In this document: positions 1-11,942 of the stretch, in pieces
How the letters are laid out: every line of letters begins with the position of its first letter
Numbering within the stretch: position 1 is the first letter of the stretch
Translations under genes and position numbers: made by a program
The notes under the pieces: generated by a model
Seen by the model: the letters and a program-made list of their open reading frames with translations, nothing else
What the model was told of the DNA's origin: nothing
Database searches by the model: none
NCBI RefSeq assembly: GCF_964019385.1
Contig: NC_088643.1
Coordinates: 13,881,300 to 13,945,299 of the forward strand
Source of the DNA: Sycon ciliatum
Taxonomy: Eukaryota; Porifera; Calcarea; Leucosolenida; Sycettidae
DNA: 64,000 nt
Direction of reading: 5' to 3'

Positions 1-71
1 AGTGAAAGATAACGTCACATTGTGGTAAGGGGGGGGGGGAGGATGCTAGTGAGGCACTGGTCTAAACCGTT

Positions 72-2845
72 TCATAGGGCGTCGGTGGCTGCTTGCCAGT
101 TCAGGTGCAGCAGATACTTGTTGCATTTTTCTTTGAATGATTGGAGCTGGCTGGGTTGCGGCCGTGCTGGTAGAATGGTCGCTGGTAGGCTGTTCCACAA
201 GGGAATAATGCAGTCTGGGTAGGAACCCTGGAGGCTGCTACGAATGCGCACGGGCAGCGTCGACTTGAGCTGGAGCGGGTGGCAGTGGGCAGTCTCCGTG
301 GCTAACCTAGTGGATCGACCACCCACTGGGCGGGGATTGACTGGAGGTGGGAGGATGGGCTTCAGGGGGCTTGTTGTTGGAAGGTAAGACAGCTTGAACG
401 TGAACGAAAGCGCAGCAACCAGTCGGCGGTGTTTCAGGCTGGGGAGCCAGGCGCCTGGGCCAATCACCTTCAGTGCGTGCCTTGTGCTGGATTTTGTCCA
501 GTCTGGATTTACCTGACCCCATCCACACCAGGCAGCAGTATTCCATTGTTGGCCGCACGAAGCCTTTGTAGACTGCCGTGCGGCCGCTGGAGTCCAACAG
601 GGGCGCAACCTTTCTCAGGAAGTGTAGGCGTTGGGCAGCCTTTGAGGCCACGGCCCGGAGGTGTGCTGCGTAGGACAGTTGCGAGTCGAATGCTATGCCC
701 AGAAGTTAATTTCCTTCTCTTCAGGAACAGTCACTCCATTGAAGAGCACTGGTGGGAACGCTGGGGGAGGCTTGCGGTGGTCGATGATGAGGGCCTGAGA
801 TTTGGATGGCTCGAAGGTGACCTTCCACTTGGAACCCCAGTGGGAGACGGCGTCCACTGCTTCCTGGAGTTGTGCTGCAGAGTCGGATATGCTGGCGGTG
901 GCAGAGATGCACTGATACAGTGTCGTGTCATCTGCATACGTGGCAAGCTCAGCACCAGCAGGCAGGGTGTCCTCGCAGTCATTTACGTACAGGAGGAATA
1001 ACGTTGGTCCAAGGATGCTACCTTGTGGTACCCCTCCTTGGATATGGTGCAGGGAGGACTCTTGGCCGCCCACAACAGCCTGCAGGCGCCGGTTGTGCAG
1101 GTAGCTTTCCAGCCATCCGAGAAGCGGGCCGTCTAGACCGTACACGGAAGCCTTATGCAGCAGGCCAGCATGGCTGACTTTATCAAAGGCGCCTGCTATG
1201 TCTATCGCCAAAACATGGGCGGCTCCTCCTAGGCCGGCTGCTCGGGACCATTCACAGTGGAGCTTGGTTAAGACGTCGGCTGTGCTCAGGCCCTTTCTGA
1301 ACCCGAACTGTTTCGCAGAGATGACATTGTGGGACTCCACGAAACTGGTTATCTGACGATTGACAATTGTTTCCATCACTTTGGATATGATAGACAGCAG
1401 AGACACAGGTCTGTAGTGTTGAGGCAGGTTCTTGGATTTCTTCTTGTGAATGGGTGTGACTCTAGCTGTCTTCCAGGATGTCGGCATAACCATGCTGTAG
1501 AAGCTAAGGGAGAACAGTTTGGAGAGTGGCTTACTTAGGGGGTCGGCACACATCTTCAGAACTCGCGCGGGAATGCTATCCGGTCCAGTAGCTTTCGATG
1601 CATTTAGGCGCCGGAGTTCTCTCTTGACAGTGGCAGGGCGGAACCGAACCGTTGAGAGCTTTTCAGCCGTGCGCTGAGCAACGTGGGGGAAATCAGTCGC
1701 TGGTTGGTTGACGGGGAAGTCGTCGGCGCCCAGGCTGCACTTTGAGGCGAAATACTGCCCAAAACACTCAGCTTTTTCGGCATTCGATACGCATTCCAAA
1801 CCAGGCTGCGGCGTAAGAGTTGGGATGGACGTGTTTCTGCTGCTGCCACCTGCTTGCTTGATGGTAGACCACCACGAGCGGTCACTCAGGCTAGCTTTGG
1901 AGAGCTTAGTACGCAGGGTAGCCAGGCGGGCCACCTTGGCATGCTGGAGGATGTCATTACAACGTAGAGTGGCTGCTGAGGCTGTCTGCCGCGCTGCTGT
2001 TGACTTCTGCCGTCTGGCAGTAGCCCAAGCCCTCTCTTTTGCTTTTATGGCATCCGTGCACTCAGGGGTCCACCAAGCTGGATCCGTCGGCCGGGATGTG
2101 AGTTGCCGGGATGGGATGAAACGTGGCATACCCTGGAGGATAACTTCGGTGATGTTGGCGCACGACTCATCAGCGCTGGTGGTGAAGGCAGTTGACCAGT
2201 CATAGGCTAGGAAAAAGTGACAGAGGCGGTTCCAGTCTGCTTGGTTGTACCGCCAGACAGTGCGTGTGGTTTTTGGTTCACGGAACGCAGAGATAGGGAA
2301 GTCCATGGTGAGGACAGCGTGGTCAGAGGACCCCAGTGGGGCATGGCATTTCACCTGAACCGGTTCACTGAAGTCAGACATCACAAGGTCCAGGGTGTTG
2401 TCTCCACGTGTGGGGATGTTGACATGTTGCTCCAGGCCATGAACATAGCAGAGTTCCTCGGCTGCTTCTCCTGCCGAGGTAGTCTTGGTGCTCCCTAGCC
2501 ATGCTGCATTGTGGACATTGAAGTCCCCTGCGAGGATAACATAGTCACCGTGGCTGCGGGCCTCATCTAGGTGGGTATCAAGGTATTCAATCAGCTCGGT
2601 GTCTGTCCCGGCTGTGGAGCCTGATCGGTAGAGTGCACAGATAACAATCTTGGACCGGCTAGCTGTTGATACAGATATCCATATCACTTCGTGGTGTTCC
2701 GTGCTGAACCGGTCCAGGTGCTGGAAGGCCATGTTTGATTTCACCCAGATGGCAACTCCGCCTCCATGAGCGTTTCTGTCATGTCGGATTGGGGGAGCGT
2801 ATCCGGACAGACAGACCTCACTGTCAGTGACCTTTGCGGTTGATT
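72..2845 (-). pseudogene. NLTR1: 5'-truncated CR1/Jockey-like non-LTR retrotransposon (endonuclease + RT)
   Basis: The main minus-strand frame runs 2744 to 693 (683 residues). It carries the rear half of an APE endonuclease (GDFN at residues 73-76, later a GSSDH motif), then a reverse transcriptase: SKATGPDSIPARVL, HYRPVSLLSIISK, QFGFRKGLSTADVL, DIAGAFDKVSH, GVPQGSILGP and catalytic YADD at about residues 603-606. Upstream of 2744 the same frame stays open to about 2840 and shows the GGGVAIWV endonuclease motif, so the first visible codon is not the true start. The C-terminal region is split over two further frames (651-307 and 608-72), so at least two frameshifts are present. There is no ORF1; the 5' end is lost near 2845 and the 3' end leaves the window. 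Products would nick DNA and prime reverse transcription at the target. The frameshifts make it non-functional. The closest relatives in the window are at 36.4 and 15.4 kb. Confidence 0.9.
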
Positions 2846-3080
2846 TTCACACTCTGACAACGCGTACACTTGCATGCACAACATACCATAAGCATGACAC
2901 CACATACATGTACCGTATGCGTCACACCATACTCACACGTCCACTTAGACCATAATCGGACTCAACAAGACAAGAACCATATACCGCAACGTGTGCAAAG
3001 AATAGTCGAAATGATTTCCGCAACACACACACACACACACATACACACACACACAGACACACACGCACATACACACAATC
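2846..3080. repeat. Repeat R1 plus (CA)n tract
   Basis: A segment at about 2910-3020 is nearly repeated at 8968-9085; both run into a CA microsatellite (here about 3022-3080). The short motif CTCACACTCTGACAACGCG at 2846 recurs at about 8014. This indicates a dispersed repeat anchored on a CA tract. In this copy the CA tract also abuts the 3' side of repeat family R. Confidence 0.7.
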
Positions 3081-3496
3081 ATTGATGGAGACTGGAAGAA
3101 GTTTCGTGTATAAACTGACTAGTTCGCTCAGACAGGAGTGGGGTGTAAGTATGTGGTGGAGAAGGTGGTGGTGGGCCGGGTGTTTATAGTGTGCAAGTAC
3201 CACATGTACATCAAGTTATTTTTTAAAGTGCAAATGAGCACTCAGAAGTTGCCCGTGGAGAGCTGATCCTTGAAGCTTTCTAGCAGAAAACAAGAAGCAT
3301 GTTTGTTTTGCTAGGCTACAGTAGGAGCAATGGTCTCAAGAATAGAAGTTGGAAATCGATAATAGATGTATCAAGTTGGTCACATACTTACTTTGAAGTG
3401 ATTAAAAGTCCTCTCGTGGCTGTTGGAAATCGGTAAGGAAAGGAATTTGTTGTATTTGAACGGTTATGGCAGAAGCATCAGTCGGGGCAGTGTTGA

Positions 3497-5287
3497 TTAT
3501 GAGGTACGATGAAGAGAGATCCAAGACTGCTCTAGGGAAGATTCTGGCACAGTGATGGAAAGCTGCTGGAAGCCTGTATTCAGCTTCAGTGAAACGCTCT
3601 GTTGTCCGCTGGCAGAAGGATTTGGTTGGCCTGCATGCGTGCAGGAATCAGAGATAATCACGGTGTTGCGATTTGCATTGACGATGCCAGGACAGGCCAT
3701 AATAGACACATCATTCTTCACCACTGCAACAGTGCACACAGCAGGTGTATTTCTTTCATATTGCATGGGTTGTACTGATGCCTCCTCCGGTACTGGCATT
3801 TGCCTTTCTTGGCTTTGAGGCACCGAGCGTAAGGTGCTGGGTTGTCGAGCTCCTGGTTTCTGATCATCCCCTGACCGTGGCTTGATCCACACTTGGGGCT
3901 TATGCTCATCTGCTCGCTCATCAGCACTGCCACTCGCACCGGGATTGTCAGCCGGGTAACGGTCCTTCCAGACAGGAGGAGCAGTGCAGGTACGACTAGC
4001 AGTGGGCCGATAGGGTCTTCGTAGCTGTCCAGCGAGCTTGGTAACGGCTGTCCGTTCGGACTCGCATAATGATGGCATGATTGAGCGGCTACCGTTTGTC
4101 ACCTCGCAAACTTGCATTTCACCGCCGCTGTGTTTGTAGATGATTGCACAGTCCTCCTGGAGAGAGCAATCCGGCTTGCACAACGGGTCTTCCAGAATGT
4201 AGTCCAAGATGGAGGATTTGAGTGCGTCCGAAATGATTTTACACCGCTGTGGCTCCTGAGTAGGTGATATGGCCTCCTCTGGTGTCGAAGTGAGTGGTCC
4301 TTGATACGCCAGGCCAAGGTCTTTGTCCGCATAGTGGACAGAGGTGCCTTGGTCATCTGCTTTCTCAGTTGAATGGCCATCTGGCGATGTTGCCACTGCC
4401 AGCTCTAGATCTTCAGCTTCGGTCCCTACTTCTTGACCATCAGTGGCTGCTGTGCCTTCAGTGACGACTGCACCTTCAGTGACTACCCTTCCAGTGATTG
4501 TGCATTCAGAGACGGCACCTTCAGTGACTGTGTATTCAGACACTGATTCCTTTACCTCTGTTGGCTTTTGAGTGACTGGACGATTTGGTAGCTTGTTGCC
4601 CAATGTTCCTGCTGTGTAGATGCTTGCGGGATTTAAAGTCCTGCTGGACCAAGGAACACTCACAGTCGGTAGAGCGGCTGGTGTTGCCGTTGGGTTGCCG
4701 TCGTCATTTCTGTTGTCTTCATCTTCATCGGTGACGGGGTCATCAACGACTTCATGGTCGACGGAGACATCAGCATCTTTATTATTGATGGAGACATCAG
4801 CATCTTTATTACTGATGGAGACATCAGCATCTTTATTACTGATGGAGACATCAGCATCTTTATTGCTGAAGGAGATATCAGCATCTTTATTGCTGAAGGA
4901 GACATCAGCATCTTTATTGCTGAAGGAGACATCAGCATTTTCGTTGTTGACGGGGACATCAGCATTTGCAGCGCCAACCAAGACATCAGCATTTACATTC
5001 AACCGGGCGACATGGTCAACACTATCTTCGTTGTCGTCAGGGTCGTGGAAGCCACGTGGATCGATTGCTGGTGTGTATGTGCCAGCTATATCTACCAGTG
5101 CTTGGTTTAGGGTAATGAGAGCCTCTTCTTCTGTGAGTAAGATGTCGGGGATCGAAGTGAGTTCGGTCATCCAGTGGTTTCTGGTGTCCGACTCCGTGTG
5201 ACGACGGTGACTTGGTCTTTCTTGTGGCAACCCACAGTTGAGTGGCTTCCTGTTGACTGCCCGCCCTTTACGCGATATTTTGCCCAT
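3497..5287 (-). CDS. Family R disordered protein, longest frame (hypothetical)
   Basis: The frame is open from 5473, but the likely start is the ATG at 5287. It sits in GAAGCCATGGG, a good animal initiation context, and is conserved in the R copies as MG(N/K)xSRK(G/A)RAVN. The resulting protein is 596 residues. It has a basic N-terminus, a stretch matching ILLTEEEAL, an acidic region with about nine 9-residue repeats of the type SNKDADVSI (about 4757-4999), a Thr/Val/Glu-rich segment with TEGAVVTEG motifs, and a basic Pro/Ser/Gln-rich C-terminal third (LAGQLRRPYRPTA, then PGASGSADERADEHKPQVW). No signal peptide, membrane segment, zinc motif or catalytic motif is visible. I do not recognise the family and assign no function. 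Only copy A keeps the whole frame; the rest are deleted, inverted or frameshifted. Confidence 0.45.
   Translation of the reverse strand: MGKISRKGRAVNRKPLNCGLPQERPSHRRHTESDTRNHWMTELTSIPDILLTEEEALITLNQALVDIAGTYTPAIDPRGFHDPDDNEDSVDHVARLNVNADVLVGAANADVPVNNENADVSFSNKDADVSFSNKDADISFSNKDADVSISNKDADVSISNKDADVSINNKDADVSVDHEVVDDPVTDEDEDNRNDDGNPTATPAALPTVSVPWSSRTLNPASIYTAGTLGNKLPNRPVTQKPTEVKESVSEYTVTEGAVSECTITGRVVTEGAVVTEGTAATDGQEVGTEAEDLELAVATSPDGHSTEKADDQGTSVHYADKDLGLAYQGPLTSTPEEAISPTQEPQRCKIISDALKSSILDYILEDPLCKPDCSLQEDCAIIYKHSGGEMQVCEVTNGSRSIMPSLCESERTAVTKLAGQLRRPYRPTASRTCTAPPVWKDRYPADNPGASGSADERADEHKPQVWIKPRSGDDQKPGARQPSTLRSVPQSQERQMPVPEEASVQPMQYERNTPAVCTVAVVKNDVSIMACPGIVNANRNTVIISDSCTHAGQPNPSASGQQSVSLKLNTGFQQLSITVPESSLEQSWISLHRTS
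4757..4999. repeat. 27-bp coding minisatellite in R copy A
   Basis: About nine units of 27 bp of the form GATGGAGACATCAGCATC plus nine more bases lie in tandem. The unit is a multiple of three and keeps the minus-strand frame, giving 9-residue repeats. Copies C and E have only about two to four degenerate units, so the array length varies between copies. Confidence 0.85.
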
Positions 5288-6140
5288 GGCTTCCGAGTTC
5301 CGCCGTGGATTTGGATGTCCTGTCGAAATGGAGACAATGATAGGACAGTCGATAAGGAAAATACTATTTAATAGCACACTGCAATGTAGTAGTCGCTGAT
5401 TACTGTATTGGATTCCCTTTGGGTCTTGGACCGGGCGCGGACGCAGCGCACGGCCAAAGCAGGTAACCGCCACAGCGACGAGCGATCAACTCGAACTCTT
5501 CAACTTGCAGCTACGGACGCAGGCCTGACCGAATGATGATACAACTCTATTCCGTGGGCTTGACCCAGGTCCTGCGCACGCCTTGGTGGAACTGAGGGAG
5601 CCCAGTCGCCAGCGGTGCTGACGTGGAACGAAATCTGTAGTAAACTTCCGGTGAGAAATTGCGGTTTGTGAAGATAGATTGGAAGAAAGCCTTTGGAAAG
5701 TTTCAACTGCTGGAGAATAGTAAAAGGGCTTCGGCTGCCTACCCGACCTTATACAGCAGTTCACCCTAGAATTTCGGCGCTATCCCGCTGTCTGTGCTAG
5801 CCCACGGAGAATGAGTAACCTGCGAAGTAACAGTTCCGTGCCATGATACGCGCTATAAAGTGCCATTCTTGTGGTGAACGCACTGTAAAAAGGTTTACAA
5901 AAGTTACAGCACCGAGAACTGGTATTGAAATGGAATGACCATCGTGTGGCAAGTCGCACTCCTGATACTAGACCCTGCGTGACCAACACTCACTCCTACT
6001 ACTGAGTCCTAGATCCTGCACCACTCATAAACTTTCTCACACTGGACTCACACCGAGGCACAGATTTCATGGCAGAAATCTCGCGAAGAAGAAGCCCGAA
6101 AAACAATCATTTTGCTGCACTAAACTTTAGTGCAAAAAAT

Positions 6141-7024
6141 GATTAGGCCAAACTAAAGAAGGTGTGTGGTTCGACTAACATGGACATTTTTTTACGGGCG
6201 GGCGGGCGGATTTTTTTAAATATATTTTTTAGTACATGTAAATAGTACACTGTACTGCCTTTAGACACCCAGTACATCGGTATTATTACGCAGTGTTATG
6301 CCATACATGTTGTATAAAGGGATCACTGGCTAATGCTTTGAAACATTGTGTAGCTCTGGAACGAGAAGAGAATAACTTCAAGCGGTGACTCTGACTGTCC
6401 AAATCATCAAGCAAATGAAGAACGATGCGAGTTGAAAGTAAGTTCGGGAACTACTTTGAACTCAATCGAAGTACAAATTGTACAATGTACCGGTACATGT
6501 ACATGTATTGCTAGTTTGGTGTCGGCGTGCACGAATACATGGGCTTTTTCCATCGACGCTTCCTGTGCTTGCACACATGGGGCAGCAACTTACCGGTACA
6601 GGTGAAATATCGTTCCCAATACACGAGGAAAGTGCAATCTCGTCTGTCCCTCATCCCAAAACAGAAGGCCGTCCTTAATCTGGAACGAGGCAATCACTCT
6701 CAACCGGACGGTCACTTCAAAATAAGTCTCGCCAGTCTGCCGGTGGTCGTATCAAGTAGACTCTACTACCAGCACAAGACAGCAGTCGTACCACTCACTG
6801 CACTGCACTGCAGTACAACTACAACTTACAAGTCAAGTCCAAAACTGGCAAAAGGAGCCGCCTGCGTCCGCAGACTCACGCTGCACAGCACGTAGACGTG
6901 GACGTGTTCAGTCCACGTACGTCAGTCACACGACAGCCCGCCGAAAAAAAGTTACGGTCGGGCTGAAAAATGTACGGTCGGTCGGGTGAGTCGAACCACA
7001 GACCTTCTTCAGTGTGGCCTTACT
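6141..7024. mobile_element. Candidate MITE with imperfect terminal inverted repeats
   Basis: About 36 bp at 6141-6176 (GGTGTGTGGTTCGACT at the inner end) match the reverse complement of 6989-7024 with roughly 29 of 36 identical positions. Next to each arm lie G/C-rich runs (GGGCGGGCGGGCGG on the left, GTCGGTCGGG on the right). The 0.9 kb interior has no convincing coding sequence. No clear target duplication was seen, so classification is open. Confidence 0.4.
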
Positions 7025-7800
7025 ACATTAGTCCACGCCGCGCCATGATCCTTGCGAGAGAAGTGGTGTAGAGCACGCAGACTAGTACACGCAAACACGC
7101 ACGCAGTCGCTAGCGCGCTGAGCCCAATACGCGCGGTCGAGGTCAAAGTTCGAACTATTCCGTGCAAGCGTTAGTAGCTGTGCAGTGTGCTGAGACGACT
7201 CAGACGAGGTCACGTTTCACCTTCGCATGCATACGTGAAGCGAAAGCACGATGTTAGCACTCGGAAATAGTGCCACTCGGCTTGTGGGCCGAAATAAGAC
7301 CCCAGGAAGTCGTTCCACGGAGCTTAGTAATAGTAGAATCTCCCTTCCACAACAATCCAAATCGACAGCGCGCTGTGCGCACCCTGACGAACCAAACTAA
7401 CGTGTGTGTTACTTCGCCGCTTTCCCTGTTGCTGTGCCAACTTCGTCGCCTCTGAGACGATCCTTACTCCGCACCGCAGTGCGCTAGTGGAATCTTGTTC
7501 AAACCCGATCATTACTTGACTCACTTCTAGCCCGATACTCGAGTGCGAGCGACTGCAGCCTCCTTCCGCCAACAAGGAAAGACCGCTTTTACTTATATCT
7601 GGATTTCTTTCTGGATTTTCTCGCAAAACGCGGGAGTCCCCGAAGGTCAATTTCCCCAGACAACAGGTCAATTGTTCGTCTTTTGTTCTTTTTCCTTTTC
7701 CCTTGTTTTTTCTTTTCTTCTTCTTTTTTTCCTTTCTTCTTTTTGAGTATTTGCAGTCTGTGTTTTTCTCTCTTTCATAGAGGTTTGTTCTATCCTTGGC
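7025..7800. other. Unannotated stretch
   Basis: No coding region, repeat or RNA gene that I can support. It ends in a T-rich stretch (about 7675-7745). Short open frames here look random. Confidence 0.4.
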
Positions 7801-7893
7801 TTTTGGCCGTTACTTCATCGCCATCATAATACTGGGCATCATTGCCTATTATTTTCGGTTTGCGATACAAAATAAAATCTCAACAATAACAAT

Positions 7894-7934
<41 letters not shown>

Positions 7935-7935
7935 C
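7801..7935 (+). mobile_element. 3' end of NLTR2-type retrotransposon with (AAC)n tail
   Basis: The sequence around 7815-7885 (TCATCGCC, CATAATACTGGGCA, GCGATACAAAATAAA) matches the 3' untranslated end of the element at 8080-8965. It ends in a long AAC microsatellite (about 7890-7935). It is therefore a very short 5'-truncated copy with its simple-repeat tail. Confidence 0.65.
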
Positions 7936-8079
7936 TCCCAGTCCCAGACCAAACTAACACTGCGCATGCACGACATTCACGTGACAGTCACCCTCACTCA
8001 GACGGAAGCAGATTCTCACACTCTGACAACGCGTAGATCTACTCTTGCATGCATCACATACATATTAGCCTCTTGCCCA

Positions 8080-8965
8080 GACCAGCACGGCTCGCTACCT
8101 CGGAGTCACTCTGGACGAAAATCTTCGCTGGTCACCGCAAGTCACCTCTATCGTCCGACGCACGGCTATGAAGCTGCGGATCCTCCGCCAGATCCGGCAC
8201 TGCCTAATTTTTAACAGTGAGGCAGGCGATGCTGTATTACTCTGCCCTTGTCATACCGGATATTCTATATGCGTCGAATGCGTTTCTCCCAGGACTGTCC
8301 GCTGAGCAGCGGAACACAGTAGCCAAACTGGATAAACGTTGCATCCGTTGCGTGGCCGATGAGCACCCATTGGCCCACACTCTTCCCTTGTACACCAGGC
8401 TGGGTGTCTGCCCAGTGCTGGAACGAGGAGAATGCAAGCTCCGACTCCTGACATTTAGAATCCGTTCTGGAATCGTCAGTGAGCTGTTGTCGTCCCGAAT
8501 TGTATTGCAAGGCCCGCCGACAGCAATGACCACTCGAGGTCAATTGGGACGCAACCTTCCCCTCCCCCTGGCCCACAGTGCTTCTGGCGCATGCCGACCG
8601 CTTCTAGCCAGCTGCCGACTCTGGAATGGCCTGCCCGACTGTATGAAGTCCATAGTATCTGTCCGTGAATTCAAACGCATGCTACGCGTATTTTTCTTCG
8701 GTTAAATGAAATGGCTTTCGTAACCTGCTGATGAGGCTCGATAGAATCATGCTACGATGACCCGACTTGTAAATTTGAGATCCATTTTTTCTGCTCGTCT
8801 TGACCCTGCCTCCCCTCATTGCTACTTCCATTTTCGTATTTTTATTTTCATTTATTTTTCTCTTCATTTCTGACTCTTCTTACTGGTTGTCATCGCTTCC
8901 ATAATATTGGGCAGAACTGCCCGTTTGCCTTGCGATGTAAAATAAATAAACAACAACAACAACAA
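8080..8965 (+). pseudogene. NLTR2a: 3' fragment of a non-LTR retrotransposon (RT C-terminus)
   Basis: The fragment starts with ARYLGVTLDENLRW, the region just after the RT catalytic core, in the frame containing 8091. After a frame break near 8215 it continues as the 162-residue frame 8217-8705: LDKRCIRCVADEHPLAHTLP, then RLWNGLPDCMKSIVSVREFK, the usual C-terminal end of non-LTR RT proteins. The 3' untranslated region ends in AAATAAA and an AAC-repeat tail (about 8944-8965). Endonuclease and RT core are missing through 5' truncation. A second copy lies on the minus strand at 11.9-15.3 kb, and a bare tail lies just upstream. Confidence 0.85.
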
Positions 8966-9150
8966 CATACCATACGCGTCACACCATACTCACACGTCCA
9001 CTTAGACCATAATCGGAGTCAACAAGGCAAGAACCATATACCACAATGTGCGCAAAGAATAGTCGAACCGATTTCCCCAACACACATACACACACACACA
9101 CACACATACATGTATACACACACAAACACACACACACACACACACACCAT
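8966..9150. repeat. Second R1 copy and (CA)n tract
   Basis: The sequence from about 8968 to 9085 repeats 2925-3025 with few differences (shared CACACGTCCACTTAGACCAT), then runs into CA repeats (about 9083-9147). Unlike the first copy, no R element follows. Confidence 0.7.
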
Positions 9151-9277
9151 GTACCATATACGCCCGTCGCAAGAGAAGCACGCAAATCTGCAAATGCACT
9201 GGATGTGCACCCACAGATTTTCTCTTATAGCAACGGTAGCGAACAAGATCTGAATGATACATTAAGACTTGCGCCAG

Positions 9278-10296
9278 TTAAGGGGGCACATCACCCAAAG
9301 ATTCGCTGAAAAATCGAATTTGTAAATTCATATTGAGTGCTACGTCAGTTGAAAGAGCATGAATAGCTGCAAATTCTCTGAAAATTGTGTCCCTATCTGA
9401 CCAGCCGTTCAAGAGTTATGGCCGAAAATGTGCCCTTGCAAGGAAAGATTTTTTTGTTGCATGCTGTCATTTGTTGGCAGCACTGTATTTGAATGTGAGC
9501 AGACCGTGCGCAACTTGTCGTATTATGGAAACACGCGAAAGTGTGCAGAATTTTGCCCCAAGTCCAAAAAAGTCCAAAAAATCACGTTAAAAAACCACGT
9601 GCAGCAGGACTTTTGCCAGCACCCTCGTGACGTTGCAGATATGTGGCTTGATTATTGTAGTTGACGTTGATTTAGTGACTTTGGCAAGTTTGAGTCGTGT
9701 CAAGAAGTCAGGTAGGATTCAGTACTAGGCAGTAGTGAAACGTGAGTGGCAGTCTTTGCCGGTTTCTGAGGGCATCCTGGATTTGGTGTGCAGCGCTGTG
9801 GAAATGGCTTGCTGTGGAGGTCCCAGCACTGGATGTTGTATCAAAGGTACGACCTCGTAGCACGTGCTAAACCTAAAAAATTCAAAAATTGACTTGGGCC
9901 TGTGGGAGTCCGCGAGAGAACGCCCACTCGTTCCGTTGTGACAGATTCCAGGGCCACGTTGAGGGGCCCTACCCCACCACCCATGGCTGCTTCTGGACTT
10001 GTTTTAGGTTTGGATCCCGCGCACGGACAGAATGGGCACGAAAATGTGAAAAAAATGTAAATGCATTTGTTTGGCTCCTGGGTGGCTCGCACACCGTGGC
10101 ACTATGCCGGAAATTTGAGTTTTTCCGGCCTGGAAAGCCTGTCAGTGAGGCGCAAGAACTTGTAAATCATGTCCTGAGGGCCAGCATAGTGGCAGGAGTG
10201 TGTGGTCAAAATTTCACTCAAATCCACTGAGAAACACCAAAGTTACGGTCAATTGAATGCCATATGAAATTTTTGGGTGATGTGCCCCCGTAACTG
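9278..10296. mobile_element. Non-autonomous DNA transposon candidate with TIRs GGGGGCACATCACCCAAA
   Basis: GGGGGCACATCACCCAAA at about 9281-9298 is matched by its exact reverse complement at about 10276-10293, with similarity continuing a few bases either way. The 1-kb interior has no long coding frame. The flanks read CAGTTA on the left and TAACTG on the right, so a TA duplication is possible but the palindromic flank makes it ambiguous. Confidence 0.6.
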
Positions 10297-10790
10297 TCTA
10301 ATCCACAGAACTGGCGAAGCCATGTGAATCGACCACCAATGCACACCTAGTCTACACCACACGGAGTAATGGAGCTATGAAGCCGAGACCTCTGGTCGGC
10401 GGAGCTTAATGGGCCCCACCACCACACTCCATCATTCACCCCAGTGTCTGGAGATATGTGGATTTTGTAGAAAAAAAAAGAAAAAAAAAGTACATCGGCA
10501 TAAAACGGCCAAGACAGTTACCTATGCACACCCTACACTTGCTGGGGTAACCAGTATAGACAGCACGCTGCTTTGATAGAAGCAGACACTAGATGCACTG
10601 GTACCTTGAAATGAAATTGGAGTTACTTTACCAACCAGCCTCGGCTACTGAGTACTGGGAACCCAGAGCCAACAGACATACCAACAACCTCATCCATGAA
10701 AGCTATAATTATAGTAACGACACACTGGATTGTGGAGCCGAAACTAGTCCAACTTCCAAATGCTTTGGCAAGAAGGTAGCCTTCCGACAG
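10297..10790. other. Unannotated stretch
   Basis: Contains an A-rich run near 10470-10490. I recognise no coding region or repeat boundary. Confidence 0.4.
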
Positions 10791-10794
10791 GTTG

Positions 10795-10796
<2 letters not shown>

Positions 10797-10830
<34 letters not shown>

Positions 10831-11942
10831 GCACGCACGCACCCACGCACCCACCCACCCACCCACACACACACACATGCGCACAAACAATGATGGGGAC
10901 TGGAAGAAGCTTCGTGTGTAAAGAAGTGACCAGTTCGCTCAGACAGGAGTGGGGTGTAAGTATGTGGTGGAGAAGGTGGTGGTGGGGCGTTAGTGTTTAT
11001 AGTGTACAAGTACCACATGTACATTATTACAAATAATTATTTTAAAAGTGCAATTGAGCACTCAGAAGTTGCCCGCGGAGAGCTCCTCCTTGAAGCTTTG
11101 TAAAAGAGAACAAGAAGCATGTTTGTTTGCTAGGCTACAGTAGGAGCAATGGTCTCAAGACTAGAAGTTGGAAATCGATAGATCCGCTGATGTATCAAGT
11201 TGGTCAAATACTTTGAAATCGTAAGAATAGAAAGAAAGAAGTTTGTTGTAGTTGAACGGTTATAGCAGAAGCATCGGGGCAGTGTTGATTACGAGGAACG
11301 ATGAAGAGCCTCCAAGACTGCTCCGGGGAAAGTACTGGTGCAGTGATGGAAAGCTGAAGGAAGCCCATATTCAGCTTGAGTGAAACGCTGTGTTGTCCGC
11401 TGGTAGAAGGCTTTGGTTGGCCGGCACGCATGCAGGAATGACTGGGATCAGAGTAAATCACGATGTTGCGATTTGCATTGACGATGCCGGGACAGGCCAT
11501 AATAGACACATCATTCCTCACCACTGCAACAGTGCACACAGCAGGTGTATTTCTTTCATATTGCATGGGTTGTACTGATGCCTCCTCCGCTACTGGCATT
11601 TGGCTTTCTTGGCTTTGAGGCACCGAGTGTAAGGTGCTGGGTTGTCGATCTCCTGGTTTCTGATCATCCCCTGACCATGGCTTGATCCACACTTGGGGTT
11701 TATGCTCATCTGCTCGCTCATCAGCACTGCCACTCGCACGGGAATGTCAGCCGGGAACAGGTCCTTCCAGACAGGAGGAGCAGTGCAGGTAGGACTAGCA
11801 GTGGGCCGATTGGGTCTTCTTACTAATCTTAGCTGTCCAGCGTAATAATGGCAGTCCGTTCGCACTCGTATGACGATGGCATGATTGAGTGGCCACCGAT
11901 TGTCACCTCGCTCACTTGCATTTCACGGCCGCTGTGTTTGTA
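10797..11942 (-). repeat. Repeat family R, copy B (truncated)
   Basis: A CA/CACC-type simple repeat (about 10797-10877) is followed by the low-coordinate end of R. The minus-strand frame 11692-11204 holds the C-terminal part of the family R protein (VSIMACPGIVNANRN, then LNMGFLQLSITAP) and ends differently from copy A. A second minus frame at 11865-11590 carries the adjoining upstream part, so the coding region is frameshifted. The copy stops at about 11942, where it meets the 3' end of NLTR2b. Confidence 0.75.

Larger units (their letters stand above)
3081..6053 (-). repeat. Repeat family R, copy A (longest copy)
   Basis: This is the most complete of six copies of an unclassified repeat (others near 10.9, 16.8, 20.4, 22.2 and 25.4 kb). 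Read on the minus strand it has an upstream region (about 6050-5290), a long open frame (5287-3497) and a downstream region ending at a CA tract near 3080. The low-coordinate end shows the same GGGACTGGAAGAAG-type sequence next to CA repeats in copies A, B and D. I see no transposase, RT, terminal inverted repeats or target duplication. It could be a non-autonomous mobile element or a tandemly duplicated host gene. Confidence 0.75.

Noticed and set aside
4620-5201. Plus-strand frame of 193 residues with SASLLLMET repeats, resembling a membrane protein
   Set aside because: It is antisense to the 27-bp array of the longer family R frame, and the hydrophobic runs are the complement of that array.
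5486-5764. Separate upstream protein in family R (minus strand)
   Set aside because: The frame is only partly kept in other copies and is broken by frameshifts; more likely leader or promoter sequence.
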